Part shown: positions 19,427-30,299 of the stretch, piece after piece
How positions within the stretch are numbered: position 1 is the stretch's first letter
Layout of the letters: the number at the start of each line of letters is the position of its first letter
From: Gibbsiella quercinecans
GTDB lineage: Bacteria; Pseudomonadota; Gammaproteobacteria; Enterobacterales; Enterobacteriaceae
Direction of reading: 5' to 3'
Assembly: GCF_002291425.1 (NCBI RefSeq)
Contig: NZ_CP014136.1
Location: 3,534,001 to 3,598,000 of the forward strand
DNA: 64,000 nucleotides
Made by a program: the position numbers and the translations under genes
Notes under the pieces: generated by a model
The model's input: only the letters and a program-made list of their open reading frames with translations
Database searches by the model: none
What the model was told of the DNA's origin: nothing

Positions 19427-21967
19427 ATGGCTGGGGATGACCGCGAACCGATTGGGCGCAAAGGGAAACAACCGAAACGCAGTACGCCGCGCAGGCCGCT
19501 GCGTGGTCGCAGAGACGACTACGATGATTACGAGGAAGACGAGTATCAGGATGAGTATGACGATGATGAGAAGGATGACGAGGAGGCGCCGATGTCACGT
19601 AAGGTAAAAGCGGCCCCTCCGCGTAAAAAACGCCGTTGGCTCGGGCTGATAATCAAACTGTTGCTGGTGATTGCCGTGTTGGTGGCGATTTATGGCGTGT
19701 ATCTCGATTCCCAGATTCGTAGCCGCATCGACGGCAAGGTATGGCAACTGCCGGCGGCGGTTTACGGCCGGATGGTCAACCTGGAACCGGGCATGCCGTA
19801 CAGCAAAAACGAAATGGTCAATCTGCTGGCGGGCATGCAGTACCGCCAGGTCACCCGGATGACGCGCCCTGGCGAATTCACCGTGCAGGCCAACAGCATC
19901 GAGATGCTGCGCCGCCCGTTTGACTTCCCGGATGGGAAAGAAGGGCAAATCCGTGCGCGGCTGTACTTCCAGAACAACCGTCTGTCGAAGATCGAGAACC
20001 TGGATAACCAACGTAGCTTTGGCTTTTTCCGGCTCGATCCTCGCCTGATCACCATGCTGCAATCGCCGAACGGCGAACAGCGCCTGTTCGTGCCGCGCGC
20101 CGGCTTCCCGGATCTGCTGGTGGATACCTTGCTGGCGACGGAAGATCGCCATTTCTATGAGCATGACGGCATCAGCCTGGGGTCGATCGGCCGCGCGCTG
20201 CTGGCAAACCTGACCGCCGGCCGCGCGGTGCAGGGGGGCAGCACCCTGACGCAGCAACTGGTGAAAAACCTGTTCCTGACCAACGAACGTTCGCTGTGGC
20301 GTAAGGCGAACGAAGCCTATATGGCGCTGCTGGTGGACTACCGCTACAGCAAGGATCGCATCCTGGAGCTGTACCTGAACGAAGTGTACCTGGGCCAGAG
20401 CGGTAGCGATCAGATTCGCGGTTTCCCGCTGGCCAGCCTGTATTACTTCGGCCGCCCGGTGGACGAACTGAGCCTCGATCAGCAGGCCTTGCTGGTGGGC
20501 ATGGTGAAAGGCGCTTCGCTGTATAACCCGTGGCGCAATCCGCGGCTGGCGCTGGAGCGCCGCAATCTGGTGCTGAAACTGTTGCAAAACCAGGGGGTGA
20601 TCGACGCGGAGTTGTACGACATGCTGAGCGCCCGCCCGCTGGGCGTGCAGCCGAAGGGCGGCGTGATTACGCCGCAGCCGGCCTTTATGCAACTGGTGCG
20701 CCAGGAGCTGCAGGCCCGGCTGGGCGATAAGGTGAACGATCTGTCCGGCGTGAAAATCTTCACCACGCTGGATCCGGTATCGCAGGATGCGGCGGAAAAA
20801 GCAGTGGAAGAAGGCATTCCAGCATTGCGCGCGGCCCGCCACGTCAGCGATCTGGAAGCGGCGATGGTGATTGTCGATCGCTTCAGCGGTGAGGTGCGCG
20901 CTATGGTGGGCGGGGCCGAACCGCAGTTTGCCGGCTTTAACCGCGCGATGCAGGCACGCCGCCTGGTGGGCTCGCTGGCGAAGCCGCCAACCTACCTGAC
21001 CGCGTTATCCGAGCCGGACAAATACCGCCTGAATACCTGGCTGAGCGATCAGCCGGTGAGCATCAAATTGCCGAATGGCACGAATTGGCAGCCGAACAAC
21101 TACGATCGCCAGTTCCGCGGCAAGGTGATGCTGGTGGACGCGCTGGCCAACTCGCTCAACGTGCCAACGGTCAACCTGGGGATGTCGGTGGGGCTTGATC
21201 AGATCAGCGCTACACTGCAGCGCCTGGGGATACCGAAAAGCGCCATCAACCCGGTGCCTTCGATGCTGCTGGGGGCTATCGGCCTGACGCCGATGGAAGT
21301 GGCGCAGGAATACCAGACCATCGCCGGCGTGGGGAACCGGGCGCCGTTATCAGCCGTGCGTTCGGTAATTGCCGAAGACGGCACCGTGCTGTATCAGAGC
21401 TTCCCACAGGCGGAGCGGGTGGTGCCTGCCCAGGCGGCATACCTGACTCTGTACGCCATGCAACAAGGCGTGGCGCGCGGCACGTCCCGTTCGCTGTCGG
21501 TGAAGTTCCCGAACTACCATCTGGCGGCCAAAACCGGTACCACCAACGATTTGCGTGACAGTTGGTTCGCCGGCATCGACGGCAAAGAAGTGGCGATCGC
21601 CTGGGTGGGGCGCGACAATAACGGCCCAGCCAAGCTGACCGGCGCCAACGGAGCCCTGACGCTGTACCGGCGTTATCTGGAAAACCAAACGCCGTTGCCG
21701 CTGATGTTGCAACCGCCGGAAGGAATCAGCCAAATGGGCATCGACTCTGCCGGCAACTTCATCTGCTGCGGCGGCAGTTGGCGTACCATCCCTGTCTGGA
21801 CAGACAACCCGCAGGGGATGTGCCAGGCCAGCCAGGCTGAAGTGCAACAGCAGCAACAGGCGCAGCAGCCGTCGCAGCAACAGCCTCAGCAGCAGCAACA
21901 ACAGCAGAATGAGCAGAAAGACAGCGACGGCGTTGCCGGCTGGATTAAGGATATGTTCGGCCAGTAA
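19427..21967 (+). CDS. mrcB: penicillin-binding protein 1B
   Basis: Bifunctional peptidoglycan glycosyltransferase/transpeptidase; 846 residues. There is an acidic Asp/Glu/Tyr-rich cytoplasmic head (30-54), a basic patch, then one membrane segment (about 71-92). The UB2H-type region follows, then the glycosyltransferase with catalytic Glu239 in [12 protein letters not shown]. The transpeptidase Ser515 is in GSLAKP, with SLN and KTGTT motifs after it. The C-terminus is glutamine-rich (near 805-833) and ends [13 protein letters not shown] as in E. coli. The neighbour order hrpB-mrcB-fhuA is conserved. Confidence 0.97.
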   Translation: MAGDDREPIGRKGKQPKRSTPRRPLRGRRDDYDDYEEDEYQDEYDDDEKDDEEAPMSRKVKAAPPRKKRRWLGLIIKLLLVIAVLVAIYGVYLDSQIRSRIDGKVWQLPAAVYGRMVNLEPGMPYSKNEMVNLLAGMQYRQVTRMTRPGEFTVQANSIEMLRRPFDFPDGKEGQIRARLYFQNNRLSKIENLDNQRSFGFFRLDPRLITMLQSPNGEQRLFVPRAGFPDLLVDTLLATEDRHFYEHDGISLGSIGRALLANLTAGRAVQGGSTLTQQLVKNLFLTNERSLWRKANEAYMALLVDYRYSKDRILELYLNEVYLGQSGSDQIRGFPLASLYYFGRPVDELSLDQQALLVGMVKGASLYNPWRNPRLALERRNLVLKLLQNQGVIDAELYDMLSARPLGVQPKGGVITPQPAFMQLVRQELQARLGDKVNDLSGVKIFTTLDPVSQDAAEKAVEEGIPALRAARHVSDLEAAMVIVDRFSGEVRAMVGGAEPQFAGFNRAMQARRLVGSLAKPPTYLTALSEPDKYRLNTWLSDQPVSIKLPNGTNWQPNNYDRQFRGKVMLVDALANSLNVPTVNLGMSVGLDQISATLQRLGIPKSAINPVPSMLLGAIGLTPMEVAQEYQTIAGVGNRAPLSAVRSVIAEDGTVLYQSFPQAERVVPAQAAYLTLYAMQQGVARGTSRSLSVKFPNYHLAAKTGTTNDLRDSWFAGIDGKEVAIAWVGRDNNGPAKLTGANGALTLYRRYLENQTPLPLMLQPPEGISQMGIDSAGNFICCGGSWRTIPVWTDNPQGMCQASQAEVQQQQQAQQPSQQQPQQQQQQQNEQKDSDGVAGWIKDMFGQ

Positions 21968-21995
21968 TCGCCATTCACCCTGTTGTGCGTATCAG

Positions 21996-22024
21996 GCCCG
22001 TAGCGAATGCTACGGGCTTTTTTT
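21996..22024 (+). terminator. intrinsic terminator of mrcB
   Basis: GCCCGTAGC-GAAT-GCTACGGGC forms a nine-pair stem followed by seven Ts, 28 bases after the mrcB stop. Confidence 0.92.
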
Positions 22025-22134
22025 CATTCTGTTTCAGTGGGATACAGCATCATTATGCTCCGCGTTTAATCGCGTGCCGCCGCCGGCCCAAATATTGTTC
22101 AGTTATTATTCTCCCCGAATGAACAAGATGATAT

Positions 22135-22153
22135 GCTTATAATAATCATTATT
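22135..22153 (+). promoter_or_regulatory. Fur box upstream of fhuA
   Basis: Matches the 19-base GATAATGATAATCATTATC consensus at 15 positions, with the TAATCATTAT core intact, 40 bases before the fhuA start. Iron repression of the fhuACDB operon by Fur is inferred and fits the family. Confidence 0.85.
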
Positions 22154-22192
22154 ATTAGCATTACTGTGGTTTTTATCTGGTGGGGGTAAATA

Positions 22193-24382
22193 ATGCCGAA
22201 CAAACGCCTGGTTTTAGCGCATGCCCGCAAAGGGAAAAATGGTTTGCGGGGCGTAGCGTTAGCTGTCGCTGCTGCGGTTGCCGGCCCTGCCTTTGCGGCG
22301 CAGAGCACCGTGGACAATAGCGAAACGCTTACGGTTGTCGGCAGCGACGCGTCGCAGGAGAGCGCCTGGGGGCCGGTAGGCACCTATGTCGCCAGGCATA
22401 GTGCCACCGGGACGAAAACCGATACGCCGTTGGAAAAAACGCCGCAGTCGGTTTCCGTGGTGACGCGTGAAGAAATAGAGATGCACCAGCCGGTTTCGGT
22501 GAAAGAGGTGCTGGGTTATACGCCGGGGGTGATGGTGGGCACGCGCGGCAGCTCCAATTCCTATGATGCGCTATCGATCCGCGGCTTCACGGAAGTTAAC
22601 ACCAACCAGTACCTGAATGGCCTCAAGCTGCAGGGGGATAACTACTCTGAAGCGAAAATCGACCCCTACATGCTGGAGCGCGTAGAGGTGCTGCGCGGCC
22701 CTGTTTCGGTGCTGTACGGCAAAAGCAATCCTGGCGGGGTGGTTTCCCTGGTCAGCAAGCAGCCGACCACCGAAACCCTGCGTGAAGTGCAGTTCCAGAT
22801 GGGCACCGACAATCTATTCTCCACCGGCTTTGACTTCGGCGGGGCGCTGGATGACAGCGGGGTATACTCCTATCGCCTGACCGGGTTGGCCAGCAGCGCC
22901 GACAGCCAGCAGGAAATGGCGAAGGAAAAACGCTATGCCATCGCACCGGCCTTTAGCTGGCGGCCGGATGATAAAACCACCTTGACCTTCCTGAGCTATT
23001 TCCAGAATGAGCCCGACGCCGGCTTCTACGGCTGGCTGCCGCGGCAGGGCACCGTGGTGCCCTATACCGATGCTGAAGGCAACCAGCACAAGTTGCCGAC
23101 CAATTTCAACGAAGGCGAGGCCAGCAATAAGTTGGCGCGTAAGCAGAAAATGGTGGGCTACAGCGCCGAGCACCAGTTTGACGATGTTTGGACGGTGCGC
23201 CAGAACCTGCGTTATATGCAAATCGACAGCGATTATAAAGCGGTGTACGGCAACGGCTACAGCGCGCCCGCCACGCTGAACCGCGCCTATGCCCAATCGC
23301 AGGAAAAGTTGAACAGTTTTACCGTGGATACCCAGGCCCAGGCGAAGTTCCGTTACGGCGACGTTGACCATACCCTGTTGCTGGGGGTGGATTACATGCG
23401 CATGCGTAACGACATCAATGCCTATTACGGCACCGCCAGCAGCCTCAACATGCTGGCGCCTGACTATGGCAACCCGAACATCGTGCTGACCTTCCCGTAT
23501 AAAATACTTAACCGGCAGGAACAAACCGGCCTGTATGTGCAGGATCAGGCCGAGTGGAACCATTGGGTGCTGACGCTCGGCGGCCGCTACGATTGGGCGA
23601 CCACCTCGGTATATAATCGCTCTACACTGAGTACGGTAGAAAAAAATGATGCGCAGTTCACCTGGCGTGGCGGGCTGAACTATTTGTTTGATAACGGCAT
23701 TTCACCGTACTTCAGCTACAGTGAATCTTTCCTGCCGACGCCGGGCACTGATGCGTTACAGCAACCTTTTGATGCCTCCCGGGCCAAACAGTACGAAGCC
23801 GGAGTGAAGTATATCCCGCAAAATCGCCCCATTACGCTGACGGCGGCGCTTTACCAACTGACCAAAACCAAAAATCTGACGGCGGATCCGGATCCAGATC
23901 ATAGCGGCTTTAACGTACAAAGCGGCGAGATACGCGCGCGCGGGGTCGAGCTGGAAGCCAAAGCCGCCCTGAACGCCAATATCAATTTGACCGCGTCCTA
24001 TACCTATACCAACGCCGAGTATACCCACGACAACACCTACCAAGGCAACACCCCGGAGCAGGTACCGACCCATATGGCATCGCTCTGGACGGATTACACC
24101 TTCAACGAAACGGCGCTTAGCGGCCTGACCGTCGGCGGCGGTGTGCGCTATGTCGGCAGCTCGCAAGGCGATACCGCCAACAGTTTCAAGGTGGCCAGCT
24201 ACAGTGTGGTTGACGCCACCGTTAAATACGATCTGGCGCGTTTCGGGTTGGCTGGCTCTTCCGTTGGCCTTAATGTGAAAAACCTGCTCGATCGTGAATA
24301 TGTCGCCAGTTGCTACGCTGATTATGCTTGCTACTGGGGCAGCGATCGCCAGGTGGTAGCTACCGCAACCTTCCGTTTCTAA
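22193..24382 (+). CDS. fhuA: ferrichrome outer-membrane receptor FhuA
   Basis: TonB-dependent receptor for ferrichrome; 729 residues. The signal peptide ends near residue 35 (GPAFA). The TonB box ETLTV is at 44-48, followed by the plug with ESAWGPVGTYVARHS and the barrel ending QVVATATFRF. Compared with E. coli FhuA it lacks most of surface loop 4, including its two cysteines: the corresponding segment near residue 355 reads VYGNGYSAPATLNRAY. The late-loop cysteines in ASCYADYACYWG remain. First gene of fhuACDB. Confidence 0.95.
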   Translation: MPNKRLVLAHARKGKNGLRGVALAVAAAVAGPAFAAQSTVDNSETLTVVGSDASQESAWGPVGTYVARHSATGTKTDTPLEKTPQSVSVVTREEIEMHQPVSVKEVLGYTPGVMVGTRGSSNSYDALSIRGFTEVNTNQYLNGLKLQGDNYSEAKIDPYMLERVEVLRGPVSVLYGKSNPGGVVSLVSKQPTTETLREVQFQMGTDNLFSTGFDFGGALDDSGVYSYRLTGLASSADSQQEMAKEKRYAIAPAFSWRPDDKTTLTFLSYFQNEPDAGFYGWLPRQGTVVPYTDAEGNQHKLPTNFNEGEASNKLARKQKMVGYSAEHQFDDVWTVRQNLRYMQIDSDYKAVYGNGYSAPATLNRAYAQSQEKLNSFTVDTQAQAKFRYGDVDHTLLLGVDYMRMRNDINAYYGTASSLNMLAPDYGNPNIVLTFPYKILNRQEQTGLYVQDQAEWNHWVLTLGGRYDWATTSVYNRSTLSTVEKNDAQFTWRGGLNYLFDNGISPYFSYSESFLPTPGTDALQQPFDASRAKQYEAGVKYIPQNRPITLTAALYQLTKTKNLTADPDPDHSGFNVQSGEIRARGVELEAKAALNANINLTASYTYTNAEYTHDNTYQGNTPEQVPTHMASLWTDYTFNETALSGLTVGGGVRYVGSSQGDTANSFKVASYSVVDATVKYDLARFGLAGSSVGLNVKNLLDREYVASCYADYACYWGSDRQVVATATFRF

Positions 24383-24427
24383 TTGATAACCGAGCGGCGC
24401 CATGCCGGCCCGGTAAAAACAGGGCTT

Positions 24428-25222
24428 ATGCAGGATACACATCATCACGAAGCACGATTTTCACTGGCCGGGGTGAGCTTCGCCGTGGCGGGGCGCGTGC
24501 TGTTGCAGCCGCTGTCGCTGGCCTTTCCACCAGGCCAGGTCAGTGGATTGATCGGCCATAACGGCTCCGGCAAATCCACGCTGTTGAAAATTTTGGGCCG
24601 CCACCAGCCGCCCAGTAGCGGCCAGGTATTGCTCAATGACCAACCGCTGGCCCAGTGGGGCAACAAAGCCTTTGCGCGCCATGTGGCCTATTTGCCGCAG
24701 CAGTTGCCCGCCGCGGAAGGGATGACGGTGCGTGAACTGGTCGCGGTGGGGCGCTATCCGTGGCATGGCGCGCTGGGGCGTTTTGGCGCCGGCGATCACC
24801 AACGGGTCGAGGAAGCGATTGATCTGGTTGGTTTGACACTGTTTGCCAACCGCTTGGTGGATAGCCTATCCGGCGGCGAGCGCCAGCGCGCCTGGTTGGC
24901 GATGCTGGTGGCGCAAGACAGCCGCTGCCTGCTGCTGGATGAACCCACCTCGGCGCTGGATATCGCCCATCAGGTCGAGGTATTGGCCCTGGTGCAGCGC
25001 CTGAGCCATCAGCGCGGGCTGACGGTAATTGCCGTGTTGCACGATATCAATATGGCGGCGCGGTACTGCGATCTGCTGGTGGCGCTGCGTGCGGGCACGA
25101 TGATCGCGCAAGGGGCGCCGCTGGAACTGATGCGTGCGCCAGTGCTTGAACAGATTTACGGCATCCCGATGGGGACGCTGCCGCACCCCAGCGGCGGGGC
25201 GCCGGTAAGCTTTGTATATTGA
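24428..25222 (+). CDS. fhuC: ferric hydroxamate ABC transporter ATPase
   Basis: Energises FhuB for uptake of iron-loaded hydroxamates; 264 residues. Walker A GHNGSGKST is at 43-51, with the signature SLSGGERQRAW and Walker B CLLLDEPTSALD after it. The start at 24428 (MQDTHHHEARF) aligns with E. coli FhuC. The 15 codons upstream in the same frame begin right at the fhuA stop and are not supported. The TGA overlaps the fhuD ATG. Confidence 0.95.
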   Translation: MQDTHHHEARFSLAGVSFAVAGRVLLQPLSLAFPPGQVSGLIGHNGSGKSTLLKILGRHQPPSSGQVLLNDQPLAQWGNKAFARHVAYLPQQLPAAEGMTVRELVAVGRYPWHGALGRFGAGDHQRVEEAIDLVGLTLFANRLVDSLSGGERQRAWLAMLVAQDSRCLLLDEPTSALDIAHQVEVLALVQRLSHQRGLTVIAVLHDINMAARYCDLLVALRAGTMIAQGAPLELMRAPVLEQIYGIPMGTLPHPSGGAPVSFVY

Positions 25223-26118
25223 TGGCTGATTACCCACAAGACCCTCTGCGCCGCCGCCTGTTGGCGGCGTTGGCGCTGTCCCCACTGTTTTATTCCCTGC
25301 CGGGGCGGAGCAACTCTGCCCCGGAGCTGGCGCGCATTGTGGCGTTGGAATGGCTGCCGGTAGAGCTGCTGTTTGCGCTGGGCGTTATGCCGATGGCGGT
25401 GGCCGATATTCCCAACTACAACCGCTGGGTGGCATCGCCGCGCCTGCCGGCGGCGGTGGTAAACGTTGGTATGCGCACTGAGCCTAACCTGGAATTGTTG
25501 CAGCAGTTGCGCCCTTCGCTGTTGCTGCTTTCGCAAGGCTATGGCCCCGCGCCGCAGGCGCTGCGGCCGATCGCCCCGAGTATGGCGTTTGGCTTTAACG
25601 ATGGCAGCGGCAAGCCGTTAACCGTTGGCATGCACTCATTGCGCGAGCTGGCGCAGCGCCTGGGGCTGGAAGCGAAAGCCGAGCAACATTTGGCGCAGTT
25701 CCATGCTTTTGTGCAAGGGGCGCGCCAACGGTTACAGGCCTATACCGAACAGCCGTTGCTGCTGTTCTCGCTGCTGGATACCCGCCATGCGCTGATCATG
25801 GGGCAAAACAGCCTGTTCCAGGAGGTGATGGACAGATTGGGGATCCGCAACGCCTGGCAAGGGGAAACCAACTTCTGGGGCACCTCCGTGGTGGGGATTG
25901 AACGCCTGGCCGAAGTGAAGCAGGCGCGTGCCATTTATCTCGATCACCATAATCCGGCGATGTTCACTCGCGTCAGCGCCACGCCGCTCTGGCAGGCATT
26001 GCCGTTCGTGCGGCAGAATCAGCTCCGGCAAGCGCCGGCGGTATGGTTTTACGGCGCCACGCTATCCGCCATGCGTTTTTGCCGCCTGCTGCAACAGGTG
26101 CAGGAGCACCGCCAATGA
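25222..26118 (+). CDS. fhuD: ferric hydroxamate periplasmic binding protein
   Basis: Binds ferric hydroxamates in the periplasm and delivers them to FhuB; 298 residues. The N-terminus RRRLLAALALSPLFYSLPG is signal-peptide-like and may be Tat-compatible. The mature part opens with the family-typical RIVALEWLPVELLFALG. The WQGETNFWG and VWFYGATLSAM stretches are conserved. The ATG at 25222 overlaps the fhuC stop (TGATG). Confidence 0.94.
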   Translation: MADYPQDPLRRRLLAALALSPLFYSLPGRSNSAPELARIVALEWLPVELLFALGVMPMAVADIPNYNRWVASPRLPAAVVNVGMRTEPNLELLQQLRPSLLLLSQGYGPAPQALRPIAPSMAFGFNDGSGKPLTVGMHSLRELAQRLGLEAKAEQHLAQFHAFVQGARQRLQAYTEQPLLLFSLLDTRHALIMGQNSLFQEVMDRLGIRNAWQGETNFWGTSVVGIERLAEVKQARAIYLDHHNPAMFTRVSATPLWQALPFVRQNQLRQAPAVWFYGATLSAMRFCRLLQQVQEHRQ

Positions 26119-28097
26119 GTTCACGCTTGCGTCTGTTTCCTTTGGCGGTGCTGTTGCTGCTGCTGGCCGTTGCGGCCGGCCTGACGGTTTACAACCTGAG
26201 GCAGCAACTGCCGGCGCCGCTGTGGCGGCAGGGGTTCTTTACGCCCAATGTTGATGACATCCGCCAGATGTTGTTCCACTACAGCCTGTTGCCGCGGCTT
26301 TGTGTTTCACTGCTGGTGGGGGCGGGATTGGGGCTGGCCGGCGTGCTGTTTCAGCAGGTATTGCGTAACCCGTTGGCGGAGCCGGCAACGCTGGGCGTTT
26401 CCGCCGGCGCCCAGCTTGGCCTGACGGCGGCAACGCTGTGGCTGTTGCCGGGCGGCGAGTTCACCCGGCAATTGGCGGCGATGGTCGGCGCAGTGGTGGT
26501 GGGCGTGCTGGTATTCGGTGTGGCCTGGGGCAAGCGTATGTCGCCGGTGACGCTGATTCTGGCCGGGCTGGTGCTGGGCCTGTATTGCGGCGCGGTAAAC
26601 AGCCTGCTGGCGCTGTTTAATTACGATCAACTGCAAGGCGTATTCCTGTGGGGCACCGGCGCCCTGAACCAGCAGGATTGGTCGACGGTGGCGTTTCTGC
26701 TGCCGCGCTTGCTGATCGCACTGCTGCTGGCGTTGCTGCTGCTGCGTCCGTTAACGCTGCTTGGGCTGGACGACGGCGTGGCGCGCAATCTGGGGTTGGG
26801 GCTTAACGCCGCCCGTCTGGGCGCTCTGGCGCTGGCGATTATTTTCAGCGCCATGTTGGTGAATGCCGTCGGCGTGGTTGGCTTTATCGGCCTGTTTGCG
26901 CCGCTGATGGCGAAAATGCTCGGCGCGCGCCGTTTGCTGCCGCGCATGCTGCTGACGCCGCTGCTGGGTGCGCTGCTGCTGTGGCTGACCGATCAGATCA
27001 TGATCTGGCTGACGCAGGTATGGCGCGAAATCCCGACCGGTTCCGCCACGGCGCTGATCGGCGCGCCGTTGCTGCTGTGGCTACTGCCGCGCTTGCGCAC
27101 CCATGCGCTTCCTGCGCCAATGGTTCTGGGGGACAACGTGCAGCCAGAGCGGCGGCATCTGCCGCTGTGGTGCGCCGGGGGCGCGGGGTTGCTGCTGGTG
27201 ACGCTGGCTTTGGCGTTAACGCTGGGGCAAAACGCCGCCGGCTGGCATTGGAGCCTGGGCGCCGAGCTGGAGGCGCTGTTGCCGTGGCGTTGGCCGCGCC
27301 TGGCGGCGGCGTTAGCGGCGGGCATGATGTTGGCGGTAGCAGGCACGTTGATCCAGAAGTTGACCGGCAACCCGATGGCCAGCCCGGAAGTGCTGGGCGT
27401 CAGTTCCGGCGCGGCGTTCGGCGTGGTCGTCATGCTGTTCATGGTGCCGGGCGATGCCTTTGCCTGGCTTTTGCCGGCCGGCAGCCTGGGGGCGGCGGCC
27501 ACGTTGCTGCTCATTATGCTGGCCGCCGGCCGCGGCGGGTTTTCAACCGAGCGGATGTTGTTGGCCGGTATTGCGCTCAGCACGGCGTTTTACGCCGCCA
27601 TGTATTTGCTGCTCGCCAGTGGCGATCCGCGTCTGGGCGGGTTGTTGACCTGGCTTTCCGGCTCGACTTATAGCGTGGGTACAGCGCAAGCGCTGCGCAC
27701 GCTCGGGGGGGCCGCGGTGCTGATGGTGTTGGCGCCGCTGTGCCGCCGCTGGCTGGTGATTTTGCCATTGGGCAGCTCGACGGCGCGTTCATTGGGGCTG
27801 GCGTTGGCACCGGCCCGTCTGGCAATCCTGCTGCTGGCCGCAACGCTGACCGCGATGGCCACGCTGACCGTCGGGCCGTTAAGCTTTATCGGCCTGATGG
27901 CGCCGCATATGGCGCGAATGCTGGGTTTCCGCCGCGCGATGCCGCAAATGGCCACGGCCGCATTACTGGGGGGCCTGCTGATGGTGGTGGCAGATTGGTG
28001 CGGGCGGATGATGATGTTTCCATATCAGATCCCAACCGGGCTGCTGGCGACGTTTATCGGCGCGCCTTATTTTGTTTATCTGCTGCGCAGACGGTAG
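26115..28097 (+). CDS. fhuB: ferric hydroxamate ABC transporter permease FhuB
   Basis: Inner-membrane channel made of two fused FecCD-type halves; 660 residues. Each half has the PLAEPATLGVSAGAQLG / PMASPEVLGVSSGAAFG element and a C-terminal GFIGLFAPLMAKML / SFIGLMAPHMARML element, so the duplication is easy to see. About 20 membrane segments are expected. The start overlaps the fhuD stop (ATGA). In E. coli the next gene region leads to hemL; here gene order breaks after fhuB. Confidence 0.95.
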   Translation: MSSRLRLFPLAVLLLLLAVAAGLTVYNLRQQLPAPLWRQGFFTPNVDDIRQMLFHYSLLPRLCVSLLVGAGLGLAGVLFQQVLRNPLAEPATLGVSAGAQLGLTAATLWLLPGGEFTRQLAAMVGAVVVGVLVFGVAWGKRMSPVTLILAGLVLGLYCGAVNSLLALFNYDQLQGVFLWGTGALNQQDWSTVAFLLPRLLIALLLALLLLRPLTLLGLDDGVARNLGLGLNAARLGALALAIIFSAMLVNAVGVVGFIGLFAPLMAKMLGARRLLPRMLLTPLLGALLLWLTDQIMIWLTQVWREIPTGSATALIGAPLLLWLLPRLRTHALPAPMVLGDNVQPERRHLPLWCAGGAGLLLVTLALALTLGQNAAGWHWSLGAELEALLPWRWPRLAAALAAGMMLAVAGTLIQKLTGNPMASPEVLGVSSGAAFGVVVMLFMVPGDAFAWLLPAGSLGAAATLLLIMLAAGRGGFSTERMLLAGIALSTAFYAAMYLLLASGDPRLGGLLTWLSGSTYSVGTAQALRTLGGAAVLMVLAPLCRRWLVILPLGSSTARSLGLALAPARLAILLLAATLTAMATLTVGPLSFIGLMAPHMARMLGFRRAMPQMATAALLGGLLMVVADWCGRMMMFPYQIPTGLLATFIGAPYFVYLLRRR

Positions 28098-28166
28098 TCA
28101 GTCATTTCAGTATTGGGATCTGCAGGGACAGCCAAGTTAGATTGCGTCTCAATAAACATCCTTTTT

Positions 28167-28259
28167 ACAGCCTATACGCTGTTACGGCATTAATACATCT
28201 TATAAGCTGTATTTTGCGGTTACAACTTACAGGGTGTAATGTGTTGAAAACAGCTTATA
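28167..28259 (+). promoter_or_regulatory. repeated operator-like half sites before the hipB-like gene
   Basis: ACAGC-Y-TATA occurs four times in alternating orientation. The palindrome ACAGCCTATACGCTGT is at 28167-28182 (two half sites), TATAAGCTGT at 28201-28210, and its exact inverse ACAGCTTATA at 28250-28259. They sit just upstream of the HipB-like gene, where a HipB-type repressor would bind its own promoter. The function is inferred. Confidence 0.55.
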
Positions 28260-28294
28260 GTTTGTACAAACATCTAAACAATGGTCAGCACATT

Positions 28295-28591
28295 ATGAAT
28301 ACTGTTTATCCGTTGAAAACCTTGAATCAGTTGCGTCCATTACTGATAGGCTTTCGCAAAGCTAACGGACTGACGCAAAAAGAGGTTTCTGAACGATTGG
28401 GCGTAACGCAGCAAACCTATGCCCGTTTGGAATCCAACCCCAGCAGCGCCAGTATTGAGCGCCTGTTTAAAGTGTTTAATGTGCTGGGGATTGAAATGGT
28501 GCTTTCCTCCTCCGGGCCATCGTCATCAACCAACAAGCCCATGGGAAAGCCAGATAAGCAGAAAGAATCACCGGCCAGACAGGAAAAATGA
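28295..28591 (+). CDS. HipB-like antitoxin / HTH transcriptional regulator
   Basis: A 98-residue protein with a Cro/C1-type helix-turn-helix at about residues 15-70 (GLTQKEVSERLGVTQQTYAR), the HipB layout. The tail is Ser/Pro/Lys-rich and probably unstructured. The start ATG at 28295 is the natural one; the longer open frame back into fhuB has no support. The next gene is a broken hipA, overlapping region and spacing as in hipBA operons. The local DNA is visibly more AT-rich than the flanks. It may now act as an orphan repressor. Confidence 0.7.
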   Translation: MNTVYPLKTLNQLRPLLIGFRKANGLTQKEVSERLGVTQQTYARLESNPSSASIERLFKVFNVLGIEMVLSSSGPSSSTNKPMGKPDKQKESPARQEK

Positions 28592-28598
28592 TGATGAT

Positions 28599-28787
28599 AT
28601 GCGCCGTAGACAACAACGTTTAGCTATCTGGATGAACGGGATTCAGGTCGGGTTCTGGGAAAAAGTCAGGAGCGAAGACCGGTTGCAATATCTGCCAGAG
28701 TGGGTTGCTGACGAGCAGGGCCGGCCTTTATCGCTCTCGTTGCCTTATGTGTTTTTGATGGTATGCGGCAACAGTGTGGGCGATTAG
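28599..28787 (+). pseudogene. hipA remnant (N-terminal fragment only)
   Basis: Frame of 62 codons. The first 50 residues match the HipA N-terminal subdomain: LAIWMNGIQVGFW, then YLPEWVADEQGRPLSLSLPY (E. coli reads YAPEWLASRYARPLSLSLPL). After LPYV the frame turns into unrelated sequence and stops at TAG 28785-28787. The kinase core that makes HipA a toxin is missing, and I could not find its remainder before metK. A decayed toxin gene is the best reading; a short functional N-domain protein is possible but unlikely. Confidence 0.75.
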
Positions 28788-28913
28788 CAGGTAGAGGATA
28801 ATGGAGAGCCTTCTATAACCTACCCTTGATACAAGGTTTTGACGTGGAATTCAGCCTGGTGTTCCCACTGTAATTCAAGAAAGCGCATGCCCCAGTGGTG
28901 TTTATGCAGGGAT

Positions 28914-28943
28914 AAAAAACGGCGGGCACTTGGCCCGCCGTTT
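28914..28943 (-). terminator. intrinsic terminator of metK
   Basis: On the minus strand AACGGCGGGC-CAAGT-GCCCGCCGTT forms a ten-pair stem followed by a T run, 25 bases after the metK stop. Confidence 0.9.
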
Positions 28944-28968
28944 ACGTGTTTCTTTACCGCCGCTGGGT

Positions 28969-30123
<1,155 letters not shown>

Positions 30124-30275
30124 TGTCTTCTTTACCTTGCATGAAACGGGTTAGAAATTACTGCACAGCGCTGGAGATCCGGGCATTAAAGCTAAGGGTC
30201 TTCCGCCGATGGCGAGATGCATCCTGCAACGCCGCTCTGGCAAAGCCGTTAAGCAGTTTAACAGTTAATCAGTAT

Positions 30276-30299
30276 AGATGGATTAACATCTGGACGTCT
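30276..30299 (-). promoter_or_regulatory. met boxes (MetJ operator) upstream of metK
   Basis: Read on the minus strand, three contiguous 8-mers, AGACGTCC, AGATGTTA and ATCCATCT, follow the AGACGTCT met-box consensus with 7, 5 and about 4-5 matches. They lie about 150-175 bases before the metK start. Tandem 8-base units are the MetJ arrangement. A further AGACGG is at 30317-30322 on the plus strand. Confidence 0.7.

Noticed and set aside
27740-28294. N-terminal extension of the HipB-like gene back into fhuB
   Set aside because: It overlaps the conserved fhuB C-terminus in another frame; the helix-turn-helix protein starts naturally at 28295.
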